From the NCBI GenBank assembly GCA_027621915.1, contig JAQCAD010000031.1:1-39093 (forward strand): a stretch of DNA of 39,093 nucleotides, written 5' to 3'. Under the pieces are notes generated by a model that worked only from the letters and a program-made list of their open reading frames with translations, was not told the origin of the DNA and searched no databases. Made by a program: the position numbers and the translations under genes. This DNA comes from Pseudomonadota bacterium. GTDB lineage: Bacteria; Pseudomonadota; Gammaproteobacteria; Steroidobacterales; Woeseiaceae. Positions 1-8,040 of this stretch are shown here, piece by piece (positions within the stretch are counted from its first letter, which is position 1; every line of letters begins with the position of its first letter).

Positions 1-10
1 CGCCCGCTGC

Positions 11-157
11 CGGGAGGGGCGAATTCGGCGAGCGTGCTCGAGCGTCGTGCGTAGCGCAGTGACGCAGGACGCCAAAGCAAGCGGAGCTCGATCCGAGCGA
101 GACAGGGATGTCGAGCGAGGTTTAGCGAGAGCACGCTCGCCGAGTCCGCCCCTCCCG
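11..157. repeat. long imperfect inverted repeat (29-nt arms)
   Basis: The left arm (11-39) and the right arm (129-157) are reverse complements at 27 of 29 positions and enclose about 90 bases. The enclosed DNA is itself rich in short CG-containing, purine-rich words with no convincing reading frame. A single strand could fold into a long cruciform-like stem. This is typical of dispersed intergenic repeats of gammaproteobacteria (REP/BIME-like or non-autonomous mobile elements). No transposase is beside it and I cannot see other copies in this window, so its class is unknown. Confidence 0.6.
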
Positions 158-178
158 TATTCACCTATTGGGGGTGCG

Positions 179-302
179 CATAAAAAAATCCCCCAGCCCG
201 CCCACTGCGCTCAGTCGCGCGCGGATATTTGGCGCGGGATGACCTTTAGTAAACGGATCAGAACTGAGCGTGGGCCATAAAACAATCGGGGAGAATCAGG
301 GG
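179..302. repeat. terminator-like module, split copy A
   Basis: The 15-mer cataaaaaaatcccc (179-193) and the 16-mer cggggagaatcagggg (287-302) both recur exactly in copy B at 388-426. There they lie only 8 bases apart and form a terminator. Here they are separated by 93 bases with no recognised gene. Copy A looks like the same element opened by an insertion, or like two flanks of a small transcribed unit. The 93-base spacer contains no ORF of note. Confidence 0.5.
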
Positions 303-387
303 CAATGCGCCTGCGTCGTCAATTATCCCCTGCCGGCCGGTGCGCATTGATCTTTAGTGCCGCCGACAAAATGAATGGCAACATCCA

Positions 388-426
388 CATAAAAAAATCC
401 CCGGACTAGCCGGGGAGAATCAGGGG
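388..426 (-). terminator. rho-independent terminator of the small ORF (copy B)
   Basis: Read on the minus strand, a 6-bp G/C stem (ccccgg pairing with ccgggg, 399-404 with 410-415) and a 5-base loop are followed directly by seven T residues (complement of 391-397). It lies 50 bases past the stop codon of the minus-strand ORF 466-663, in the right orientation to end its transcript. Both flanks of the hairpin are repeated upstream in copy A at 179-302. Confidence 0.8.
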
Positions 427-465
427 GAAAAAATATTCAGACGCCAGTAGTACTTCCGTACTCAA

Positions 466-663
466 TCAATGCAATCGTGACCAGCTCACCAGTTGTACCG
501 CGCTCTGTTGCAGGTCGAAATTCTTCGCCAGTACCGCTTCGATGTCCGTAATATCGGAGTCCTGCTCCATCGGACGACTCAGCTCTACCACACCGCTAAA
601 TTCGTTGCCGCCGCGGTAATCCACGTCGGTTAATTTGAACTGTGTGTAGTATTTGGCGGACAT
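466..663 (-). CDS. small conserved-looking protein of unknown function
   Basis: A 65-residue acidic, soluble protein with no signal peptide, membrane segment or cysteine. It begins MSAKYYTQFKLTDVDYRGGN and ends in an aromatic/basic tail (VSWSRLH). The even spacing of charged and hydrophobic residues suggests a folded alpha/beta mini-domain. I do not recognise a named family. It is likely a real gene because a strong intrinsic terminator follows in the correct orientation and the overlapping 102-residue frame has poor composition. There is no clear Shine-Dalgarno sequence before the ATG at 663. It is divergent from the OmpA-family gene, with a CRP-like palindrome between the two. Confidence 0.7.
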   Translation of the reverse strand: MSAKYYTQFKLTDVDYRGGNEFSGVVELSRPMEQDSDITDIEAVLAKNFDLQQSAVQLVSWSRLH

Positions 664-745
664 GGGGCAAGATTACTTGGACGTCTCGCTTCGATCTGTG
701 AGCCACCCCACAATTTTTCTTTCGACCGAATGGACTGTTCGGTTT

Positions 746-761
746 GGTGATCGGGATCACA
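746..761. promoter_or_regulatory. CRP/Vfr-like palindrome
   Basis: The sequence GGTGA-TCGGGA-TCACA matches the CRP half-sites TGTGA-N6-TCACA at 9 of 10 positions, inside the perfect inverted repeat GTGATC-GG-GATCAC. It lies between two divergent genes, 83 bases upstream of the small minus-strand ORF and about 190 bases upstream of the OmpA-family start. Regulation of either gene is an inference. The rest of 664-951 shows no gene. Confidence 0.4.
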
Positions 762-951
762 GAGTCCGATGTGTCGCCGTTGCGCTTGGTTCGCCAAACC
801 GCCGATTCAGCGTAGAATAGCGACATTTCGACATAACCTGTGACGGAGAAAGAGAGCCAATGCACAGAATCCGTCTTAGGGGATATGTAACATTCCGATA
901 ACACTTGGGTGTGCGTAACTTATTGTTTTGACTACAAAGCGGAATTCCAGA

Positions 952-2418
952 ATGACTTCGAAGACCAGATCTGCCCTCCCATTCTTGCTATCCCTGTTGA
1001 TTGCAGGTGCCAGCATCGCAGCACCACAGGATGCGCTGCGCAATACATTTTTCAAGGATGTCGATGCGGCTCGCGCAGCTGCAGATGCGGTTGACGCGAG
1101 TCTGCTCGGGCCAACGAGCTACACCAAGGGTGCTGAAGACTACAGCGCAGCCGAGGTTGCGCTTGAGCGTGGACGCAATATCGAATTCGTTCGCAGAAAG
1201 GCGTCCGATTCCGAGCAAAACTTCAGGACGGCAACCGAGTCGGCCAGGCTGGCCCGAACGGTGCTCTCGCAGGTCATCAAGAGTCGACAGGATGCGGCCA
1301 ACGCCAAATCACCTGACCTTTCACGTGACATTTGGGACAAAGCGCAACGCGAGTTCGGCAACGCCATCCGTTATGTCGAACGTGGCGATCTCAAGAATGC
1401 GAAGCGCAAAGACATCGAGGCCACCAGTCTGTATCGGGACGCCGAACTGGTCGCAATAAAGGCTGAGTACCTCAGCGAGACACGCAGATTGCTCGCAGAC
1501 GCCGATCGCGCCCGCGTGGGACGATACGCGCCACTGACACTCGGTTTTGCCCAACGTCTGCTGGCCGATGCAGAACGTGAACTCAATGAAAATCGTTATG
1601 ACACCGATTTGCCACGCAGTCTCGCGCGCCAGGCCAATTATCAGGCCAAGCATGCGATCTACCTGTCAGAAGTTGTTAGAAATGTCCGGGACGACAAGCT
1701 GACTGTCGAGGAGCTGGTTCTGCAGTGGGAAGATCCGCTCGCGAAGATTGCCGGCATCGCAGACATCACGCCGGCTATGGCAGAAGGTCACGACATTATC
1801 GAACAGGATCTCACTGCCTACATCGAAACCATGCAGGGCGAGGTCCAGAGTCTGCAACAGGAAGTCGATGCAAATATTTTGCGCCTGGCTGACATGGAAG
1901 AAGAAATTCGCACGCTCGATGAACGTCTTGGCGGCGCGACGACCGAACGCACAGCACTGGTGCAACGCCTGGAGGCGCAAGCATTGGTGAAAGCGCAGTT
2001 CGAGCAGGTTGAAAAGATGTTCGACAGAAATGAGGCACGTGTATTTCGCGAGGGCGACACGATCATACTGCGACTGGTCGGACTGACGTTCGATAGTGGC
2101 AAATCAGAGATCAAGCAACAGGATTTCAATCTTCTGGCGAAAGTCGAAAAAGCGATCGACGTATTTCCACGTAGTGAACTCATCATTGAAGGTCATACCG
2201 ATTCTTACGGCGGCGATGAGTCGAATCAGCGACTATCGCAGCAGCGAGCAGAATCCGTTCAGCAGTATATGATTAACGCGATGCGACTCCCGAGCTACCG
2301 GCTGATTGCAACCGGCTATGGCGAAACCAACCCGGTTGCGAACAATGAAACCGAATCGGGACGTGCCAGGAACAGGCGCATCGACATTGTTATCAAGCCC
2401 AATCTCGAACCGGCTTAA
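952..2418 (+). CDS. OmpA-family protein with DUF4398-like N-terminal region
   Basis: A 488-residue envelope protein. An ATG at 952 gives a classical signal peptide (basic MTSKTR, a hydrophobic stretch, then an Ala-rich cleavage region near ASIAAPQ). An upstream in-frame TTG at 928 would only add a polar extension. The mature N-terminal half is helical and Ala/Arg/Glu-rich like DUF4398 proteins. A coiled coil follows at roughly residues 285-345. The C-terminal 115 residues are an OmpA-like peptidoglycan-binding domain: TFDSGKSEI, EGHTDSYGGDESNQRLSQQRA, and the closing GRARNRRIDI motif, whose Asp and Arg positions bind diaminopimelate in this family. It probably tethers the outer membrane or a periplasmic complex to the cell wall. 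It converges on the hydrolase gene with a 5-base gap. Confidence 0.9.
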   Translation: MTSKTRSALPFLLSLLIAGASIAAPQDALRNTFFKDVDAARAAADAVDASLLGPTSYTKGAEDYSAAEVALERGRNIEFVRRKASDSEQNFRTATESARLARTVLSQVIKSRQDAANAKSPDLSRDIWDKAQREFGNAIRYVERGDLKNAKRKDIEATSLYRDAELVAIKAEYLSETRRLLADADRARVGRYAPLTLGFAQRLLADAERELNENRYDTDLPRSLARQANYQAKHAIYLSEVVRNVRDDKLTVEELVLQWEDPLAKIAGIADITPAMAEGHDIIEQDLTAYIETMQGEVQSLQQEVDANILRLADMEEEIRTLDERLGGATTERTALVQRLEAQALVKAQFEQVEKMFDRNEARVFREGDTIILRLVGLTFDSGKSEIKQQDFNLLAKVEKAIDVFPRSELIIEGHTDSYGGDESNQRLSQQRAESVQQYMINAMRLPSYRLIATGYGETNPVANNETESGRARNRRIDIVIKPNLEPA

Positions 2419-2423
2419 CAACA

Positions 2424-3320
2424 TCAAGCAATTTTCTCGCGCCACCATTCACTGATTGTTCGAGCGGTTACCTCGTTGACGAGATAACCGTATTCGGCAT
2501 GGACGTTGAGCGCGCCGTGCATGTGGTAATAGTTGTATGAATCGCGATCTTCGATGTCGCCAGTCAGCTTCAACCGGATCATTTCCGAGAAATCATTTTT
2601 CAGCGTTCTGTCAATTGCGGTCAGTTCACCAACTGCGGCGATATTTATCCAGCGCCGGATGTTTGCGGGGAATTTTTCGACGCCTATGCTATGCGACCCC
2701 ATCAGGTGTCGTTGCACAATTGACTGTCCCAGCGGACTGCCGGTGGTTAGATACAGATCGACAGTCAACTCCTTCTTCATTTCCCGGGACAGTTGCCACA
2801 AAGACTCATAGGCGATGACCGAGCCCATACTGTGACCAAGCAGCAGGATAGGGCGACCGGCTTCCGCCGCTTCCGTAATGACTGATTTAACTTTCTGCCG
2901 GGCCGCCTCGGAAGTACCCTGGTTGTTACGGAGGTACTTGTTGAAATCGCGCAGGTGAATCTCGAGTTCTTCAGTCGCAAAATGCGGTATCAGGAATGGG
3001 AGAAAGTCCGCGGTACGAAAAAGCCATTGAGTGAATCGACGACGCCACGAAGTGACAATTGCAATATCTTCCGGGTCAGCAGTCATCTTCGTCAGAACCC
3101 CGTCGATATCGGCAAGGTCGAGAGCCATATCCCTGTGCTCTCCGTAGAAATCGTAAGTCCAGCTGACAAGGTGAAATGCACCGGCAATGTCGTCGGCGAT
3201 CTCTGCGTCGATGCGTCGAATACCTTCTCTCAGGCAACGGATCAATTCACGCTCGTGCAACTCGGCGGGAGGCTTGGGCTTCAGTCCCGGAACATAAACA
3301 ATGAGCGGCTGTTTGGACAC
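2424..3320 (-). CDS. alpha/beta-fold hydrolase
   Basis: A 298-residue protein with the nucleophile elbow GHSMGS (Ser164) after the strand RPILLLGHS, and an early YVPG strand-turn in the oxyanion-hole position. A His-rich segment near the C-terminus (NYYHMHGALNVH) could supply the catalytic histidine. No signal peptide is seen, so it is probably cytoplasmic. Family members are esterases, lipases or thioesterases; the substrate cannot be told from sequence. It lies 5 bases downstream of the HAD phosphatase gene on the same strand, so the two are probably cotranscribed. Confidence 0.85.
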   Translation of the reverse strand: MSKQPLIVYVPGLKPKPPAELHERELIRCLREGIRRIDAEIADDIAGAFHLVSWTYDFYGEHRDMALDLADIDGVLTKMTADPEDIAIVTSWRRRFTQWLFRTADFLPFLIPHFATEELEIHLRDFNKYLRNNQGTSEAARQKVKSVITEAAEAGRPILLLGHSMGSVIAYESLWQLSREMKKELTVDLYLTTGSPLGQSIVQRHLMGSHSIGVEKFPANIRRWINIAAVGELTAIDRTLKNDFSEMIRLKLTGDIEDRDSYNYYHMHGALNVHAEYGYLVNEVTARTISEWWREKIA

Positions 3321-3325
3321 CTGGC

Positions 3326-4024
3326 TTATCCCGAGGCTTTCTCAAGAATTTCGCGAATTTCCGAGAGCGTGGACACTGTCAGGTCCGGTTCTTCCAGATG
3401 CTCCGGCCATATTGCATTGGTTCTGTTTATCCATGCAGTACGTAAACCTGCCTCCCTGCCGCCAGCAACATCTGTTTCCGGATGATCACCAACGTGCAGT
3501 ATTTCTTGCGGAGAAACGCCAGCTTTTTGAACGGCGATATCAAAAATTCGACGTGCAGGCTTGGCAGCGCCCGCCCCTACCGCGGTCACGACGTGATGGA
3601 ACAGATGGCTGATGCCGATCATCTGCAGGTTCGCGTTGCCATTTGTCACTGCAATGACGGTGAATTTGGCGAACAGACGCTCAAGATCCGGCAAAACGTC
3701 CGGATAGAGTTCGACGTCGTTTCTTGCTTCATCGAAAATCCTGAACGCCGGTTCCACGAGATCCGGGGAATATCCAACCTCCTGCGCCAGCGTTTCAAGC
3801 ACTTTTTTCCTCAGGAAACGAAAGTCATGACTTTTGTGTTTCCAGTATTTTTCTATCATGACTTCCCGCAGCACTACTGCGTCCTCAGGCGAAAACGTTT
3901 CGGGGATACGTGGATAATTTTCGCTGAGCCATTTCCATAGTGACGCCTCGGCTCTATGGATAACCGGATCAATCTCCCAAAGCGTATTATCGAGGTCGAG
4001 GGTAATTGCGCGAATGCGGTGCAA
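3326..4024 (-). CDS. HAD-superfamily phosphatase, YigB-like
   Basis: A 232-residue cytoplasmic HAD hydrolase. Motif I is DLDNT (nucleophile Asp10, acid/base Asp12), motif II is VTNGN (Thr127), the motif III lysine is in AAKP (Lys155), and motif IV is HVGDHPETD (Asp180, Asp185). Length, cap region and the TNGNA and LHVGD motifs match E. coli YigB, which dephosphorylates FMN and the riboflavin-pathway intermediate 5-amino-6-(5-phosphoribitylamino)uracil; that substrate is inferred by similarity. The start is a TTG at 4024, supported by an AGGA Shine-Dalgarno seven bases upstream and by motif I following at once. A stop codon lies a short way upstream in frame. It is first in a two-gene unit with the hydrolase. 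Confidence 0.85.
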   Translation of the reverse strand: MHRIRAITLDLDNTLWEIDPVIHRAEASLWKWLSENYPRIPETFSPEDAVVLREVMIEKYWKHKSHDFRFLRKKVLETLAQEVGYSPDLVEPAFRIFDEARNDVELYPDVLPDLERLFAKFTVIAVTNGNANLQMIGISHLFHHVVTAVGAGAAKPARRIFDIAVQKAGVSPQEILHVGDHPETDVAGGREAGLRTAWINRTNAIWPEHLEEPDLTVSTLSEIREILEKASG

Positions 4025-4108
4025 GCTAAAATCCTGAGTCTTAACGCGGTGCTCATTGTCATCTTATAATGAGTTGAAGTTCAACCGAATACACACACGG
4101 AGTCGACT

Positions 4109-4528
4109 ATGAAGTACCTGCACACGATGGTGAGGGTCAGCGACATAGACAAGTCACTGAATTTTTACTGCAACAACCTGGGCCTCGTCGAACTGCGCCG
4201 TCACGAGAGTGAATCGGGTCGATTTACTTTGATCTTCCTCGCCGCGCCTGGCGATGAAGATGCGCAAGTTGAGCTGACATACAACTGGGATCCGGAAGAA
4301 TATGGTGAGGGTCGAAATTTCGGCCACCTGGCTTATGCCGTCGACGATATCTACAAAACGTGCCAGTCACTGATGGATAGCGGCGTAACCATCAATCGAC
4401 CACCCAGAGACGGACACATGGCATTTGTCAGGTCGCCGGACAATATTTCGATCGAATTGCTGCAAAAGGGAAAAGCATTGCCGGCAATCGAGCCATGGGT
4501 GTCGATGAAAAATGCAGGCAGGTGGTAG
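4109..4528 (+). CDS. gloA: lactoylglutathione lyase (glyoxalase I)
   Basis: A 139-residue VOC-fold enzyme. It isomerises the methylglyoxal-glutathione hemithioacetal to S-lactoylglutathione in the cytoplasm. The metal ligands of the nickel-type bacterial enzyme are all present: His5 (YLHTMVRV), Glu55 (VELTYN), His73 (GHLAYAV) and Glu116 (SIELLQ). The length and the absence of the extra loops of the zinc type agree with the E. coli class. A GGAG ribosome-binding site lies six bases before the ATG. It is monocistronic, divergent from the HAD gene and convergent with batD, with only 6 bases between stop codons. Confidence 0.95.
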   Translation: MKYLHTMVRVSDIDKSLNFYCNNLGLVELRRHESESGRFTLIFLAAPGDEDAQVELTYNWDPEEYGEGRNFGHLAYAVDDIYKTCQSLMDSGVTINRPPRDGHMAFVRSPDNISIELLQKGKALPAIEPWVSMKNAGRW

Positions 4529-4534
4529 TCCGAT

Positions 4535-6229
4535 TCAGACGGGTGTAAGGGGTGGCAGCCCGGCTACCGGGCGATCATCAACCTGCTCCGACAACACAGA
4601 AAACGATCGCATCGATTTGGCAAGTTCATCACCACTCCACGAGCGTTCACCGGGCCCGTAACTCGCACTGCACAAGGCTTGCAGATGGATTGAGAGCGGC
4701 AGCGAAACCCGGGACGAGAGCTCGCCCACGCTTCGTGGAGGGCTGTCCGGCCACTGCAGCCTTGCCCATTGCAGGAGGCTGGCTTTTACGCCCGCCGCAT
4801 CGCCGTCCAGCGCAGCCTTGCGTGCGGCTTTCATGAATTTCGCCTGCTGTTTGTGTATAGGTGGCGCTTCCGGTTGTCTTGGACTGTGATCCTTTGGTCT
4901 GCGCGACCACCACCAGGCGATGATTGTCATTAGCCAGACCAGAGCAATACCGACGCTGACCAGCCGCCAGAAGTCGCTATAAACCACGGTTGCAGGTCCG
5001 TTCTGGCTATCGCTTGGCGCTGTCTCTTGCGGCGGCGCAGCCACAGGCGCCGGCTGGGGTGTCGTCAGAGAGGGCAATATCGTCAACGTCGATGCCGGAA
5101 GTCGCGCGACCTGCCATTCGGCAGCGTCGATGTTCCACCACGGTAATTCGACACTCGGCAATGCAACGTCGCCAGCCGTCACGCCAATTATTGCGTACTG
5201 ATCACTGCGGACCGCGCGGATACCGGATGCATCCGTTGTATCACTGAATTCCGGTTTGTCCGGATACACTTTCACCGCTTCCGAATTCGCGGGTGCGAGG
5301 ACCGGTATCTGTGTCGATAACTGTCCAACTGCGGTCACGGTTATGTGGCGAGTAATCGGTTCGCCCATTGGCAATCCGCCGGGCTCACGTGACCAGTCTT
5401 CACCTAAGACTACTGACTTCGCCGGGAACCAGGCCGCGTCCGGGAAGTCAGCTGGTGGCGGCGGAATAGGATTGACCACAATGTCGATGGCATTGGATTC
5501 AAAAATCTTGCGCCCGGTAATTCGGCCATCTCGCAAAACGCGCGCCTCAAACCTGGCAGGCTCAATGGAAATCTTTCCACTCTCCTGGGGAAACAACGCG
5601 TAGATCCGTTCAACTACGTTGTAAGCCTTGCCATTCAGAATTGATTCATAACTGCGTTCATCGCCGGCCGATTCAATCAGCACCTCGACACCACCGATGC
5701 TCGGTTCGCTGAGTCGCGGCTGACGGGTAGCAACAGCGCGATACACCTTGACTGTGTATAGCACCTGCGCCTGCACAAAACTTTCGGTGTGATCCGTTTC
5801 CGTCGTCACAAAAATATCCGCTTCGCCAGGTAGTGTTGTTGACGGCGGAGTAACACGAATCGGAACGGGTTCACTCTGTTCCGGACCGATTTTTACTGGC
5901 GGAATCAGGAGATCACCTTCGCGCTTGGCCATCAGCACATAGGTCCAGGTCCTCGAACGACTGATTTGCCCGTTCACAATAGTCGTATTGCTCAGCTGGC
6001 TGCGTGTACCAACATAGAAATCTTCTTCAAGCGCCAGCGCATCCGGCTCGACGTCGATCGCCGTGTCGACGGTGATCTTGAGCGTGAACGATTCGTTCAG
6101 TTCGACGTTGGCGCGATCAATTGCCGCAATAACGGCCGCCTGTGCGGATAACACCGGGAATACCAGTACAGCCAAAAGGACCGCAAGGATTTTATTTAGC
6201 GATTGCGAGCGGATGTTCATAACTACCAT
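4535..6229 (-). CDS. batD: BatD-like protein (oxygen-tolerance family)
   Basis: A 564-residue exported, membrane-anchored protein, last in the moxR-bat operon. An N-terminal signal peptide (hydrophobic residues 13-30, Ala-rich end) precedes long beta-rich periplasmic repeats. A transmembrane helix at 421-441 follows, then a basic cytoplasmic tail of about 120 residues. This is the domain order of BatD. Bat proteins with the MoxR ATPase are linked to envelope stress and oxidative tolerance; the mechanism is unsettled. The ATG at 6229 overlaps the batB/C stop (ATGGTAG) and has a GAGGT site at the right distance. A second ATG at 6220 has none. Translational coupling is likely. Confidence 0.88.
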   Translation of the reverse strand: MVVMNIRSQSLNKILAVLLAVLVFPVLSAQAAVIAAIDRANVELNESFTLKITVDTAIDVEPDALALEEDFYVGTRSQLSNTTIVNGQISRSRTWTYVLMAKREGDLLIPPVKIGPEQSEPVPIRVTPPSTTLPGEADIFVTTETDHTESFVQAQVLYTVKVYRAVATRQPRLSEPSIGGVEVLIESAGDERSYESILNGKAYNVVERIYALFPQESGKISIEPARFEARVLRDGRITGRKIFESNAIDIVVNPIPPPPADFPDAAWFPAKSVVLGEDWSREPGGLPMGEPITRHITVTAVGQLSTQIPVLAPANSEAVKVYPDKPEFSDTTDASGIRAVRSDQYAIIGVTAGDVALPSVELPWWNIDAAEWQVARLPASTLTILPSLTTPQPAPVAAPPQETAPSDSQNGPATVVYSDFWRLVSVGIALVWLMTIIAWWWSRRPKDHSPRQPEAPPIHKQQAKFMKAARKAALDGDAAGVKASLLQWARLQWPDSPPRSVGELSSRVSLPLSIHLQALCSASYGPGERSWSGDELAKSMRSFSVLSEQVDDRPVAGLPPLTPV

Positions 6230-8040
6230 GGTTGTACCTCATCATCAGGCCAGAGATTATTGCCATCCTGGTCCTTGCCCTGACGTTGATATTGATAACG
6301 AAATTTTCTGCGCAGAAGGCCGCCCGGGTCATCCGGTATGCGCCGCAGCCATTGTTCCATCGCTTGTTGTTGTTCCTGCACACGGCGCATCGCTTCGGCC
6401 TCGGCCTGCGTCATGCCTTCCTGCTCCTGTGCCTCGGCTGATTGTTCCATCGCCTCCTGCGCTGCCCGTTCGAGCTCCGCCTGCATGGCCTCCATGTCTT
6501 CCTGGTTGGCGGCTTCCTCGTCACGTACCGACGCATCACCCTGCTCACCCTCGGAACCGGGCTCGCCCTGTGCGCCTTCTTGTCCGGCCTGGTCGGATTC
6601 ACTCTGACCTTCGGATTGCTGTGCGCCGCCGCCTGCCTCGGAGGAATTTTCCTGATCGCCCTGGTCGCCGCTTTGTGAGTCCTGGTTTTGCTCGAGCATT
6701 TCTTTTAAGAGATCGCGATTGTATTGCGCGTCTGCGGCATCCGGATCCTGTAACAGGACTTCTTCGTAGGCGTCGATTGCGGATTCGAATTCACCGAGTC
6801 TTGCCAGCGCATTACCAAGATTGTAAAGGCTGCGCGTGTCTACTCCGTCCGCGAATCCCGCCGCGCTACCGCCATACTCGCCGGCCCGATAATTTGCGAC
6901 AGCCCGCCAGCTCGGATCTTTAAACAATTCCGCGGCGTCTGTTGCGCTGCCCTCTTGCAGCAGACGCTGTGCCTGCTGGTCTTTCGTCAACCACAGATCC
7001 TCCCAGCTGAAGGCGTGCGCCGGTTCTGCAACCGGCAGTACAAACACGAACAGCATGAGGACCAGACCGCGACGAAAAGCCAGTGCTGCGATTGGTACAA
7101 GCAATAACAGCAACCACGGCCCTTCTTCCTGCCATTGGTCTGTCGCCAGCGATTCGTCCGTGCGTGAACCGCTTCCGACCTCGCCGGACAGGAGAATGTC
7201 AATGTCCTGATCATCGGCCGTCATCACGGCAAATTTTCCGCCACCTGCGGCAGCCAGTTGCCTGAGACTATTTGCCTCAAGCCTTGGAACGGCAATATTG
7301 CCGGAACGATCCGTCACGAAACCGCCGCCGGCACGTGGAATCGGTGCCCCCTCAGTCGTGCCGACACCCAGCACCGACAGGGAATAACCGAAGCTCTTGA
7401 GTTCCTCCGCCGCGCGCTCGGCGGCGGGCGATGTGCCACCATCGGTGATCAGCAATATTTCTCCCAGTACGACTCCGGCCTGCTCAAGCAACTGCCGGCC
7501 CTTCTCGATCGCCGCCAGTGGATAACTGCCGCGGCTCGGCATGATATCGGTGCTCAGGCTGTTGACAAGCGAGGCGACAGTGTCAGCGTCGTTGGTCAGC
7601 GGAGTTACGGTAAACGCGTTCGAGGAGTAAACGACCAGGGCCGTCTGCCCGCCGCTGCGTCGCTCGAGAATGTCGAGAATTTTGAGTCTCGCGCGCGTCA
7701 GGCGACTGGGCATCAGATCCTGTGCATCCATCGATCTTGAAAGATCCAGCGCGATGACGACGGCCTGCTCCGAGCGAAAAACCGGTTGTTCGACGCGATT
7801 CCAGCTCGGACCCGCCAGCGCGAGCGCAGCGAGGGTGCCACCGAAAAGTATCAGCCACCAGCGATAACCAAGGCGCTTGACCTGCGCGCGAGACAAAACG
7901 TACGGGGCCAACGCCGGGTCGACGACATGCTGCCAGCTACCCGGCGCCAGGTGCCGGCGAGCCAGTACCATCGTCATCGCGCCGATGAGCGGCAGCGCCC
8001 ACAGCCATTCAGGCCGCAACCAGTGAAAATCAGCCGGCAT
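6223..8040 (-). CDS. batB: BatB/BatC fusion: vWA membrane protein with TPR and Gln/Glu-rich tail
   Basis: 605 residues. Membrane helices at about 11-27 and 60-77 precede a von Willebrand A domain with MIDAS residues DLSRSMD (Asp99, Ser101, Ser103) and LITDGG (Asp200). Two hydrophobic segments span about 308-337. A TPR region (about 372-445, with YNLGNALARLGEFESAIDAY) and a Gln/Glu/Ser-rich low-complexity tail (about 450-575) follow, ending in a basic WLRRIPDDPGGLLRRK motif typical of BatC/BatB C-termini. BatB and BatC are separate genes in some bacteria and fused here. The start overlaps the batA stop by 11 bases. The repetitive tail codons produce long spurious frames on the opposite strand. 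Confidence 0.9.
   Translation of the reverse strand: MPADFHWLRPEWLWALPLIGAMTMVLARRHLAPGSWQHVVDPALAPYVLSRAQVKRLGYRWWLILFGGTLAALALAGPSWNRVEQPVFRSEQAVVIALDLSRSMDAQDLMPSRLTRARLKILDILERRSGGQTALVVYSSNAFTVTPLTNDADTVASLVNSLSTDIMPSRGSYPLAAIEKGRQLLEQAGVVLGEILLITDGGTSPAAERAAEELKSFGYSLSVLGVGTTEGAPIPRAGGGFVTDRSGNIAVPRLEANSLRQLAAAGGGKFAVMTADDQDIDILLSGEVGSGSRTDESLATDQWQEEGPWLLLLLVPIAALAFRRGLVLMLFVFVLPVAEPAHAFSWEDLWLTKDQQAQRLLQEGSATDAAELFKDPSWRAVANYRAGEYGGSAAGFADGVDTRSLYNLGNALARLGEFESAIDAYEEVLLQDPDAADAQYNRDLLKEMLEQNQDSQSGDQGDQENSSEAGGGAQQSEGQSESDQAGQEGAQGEPGSEGEQGDASVRDEEAANQEDMEAMQAELERAAQEAMEQSAEAQEQEGMTQAEAEAMRRVQEQQQAMEQWLRRIPDDPGGLLRRKFRYQYQRQGKDQDGNNLWPDDEVQPW

Noticed and set aside
596-904. 102-codon minus-strand frame upstream of the OmpA-family gene
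   Set aside because: It overlaps the better-supported 65-residue ORF, has no family resemblance or ribosome-binding site, and crosses the CRP-like regulatory region.
6063-6923. 286-codon plus-strand frame inside batB/batD
   Set aside because: It is Pro/Arg-rich, antisense to the BatB low-complexity tail and the batD start, and is explained by the repetitive codons of those genes.
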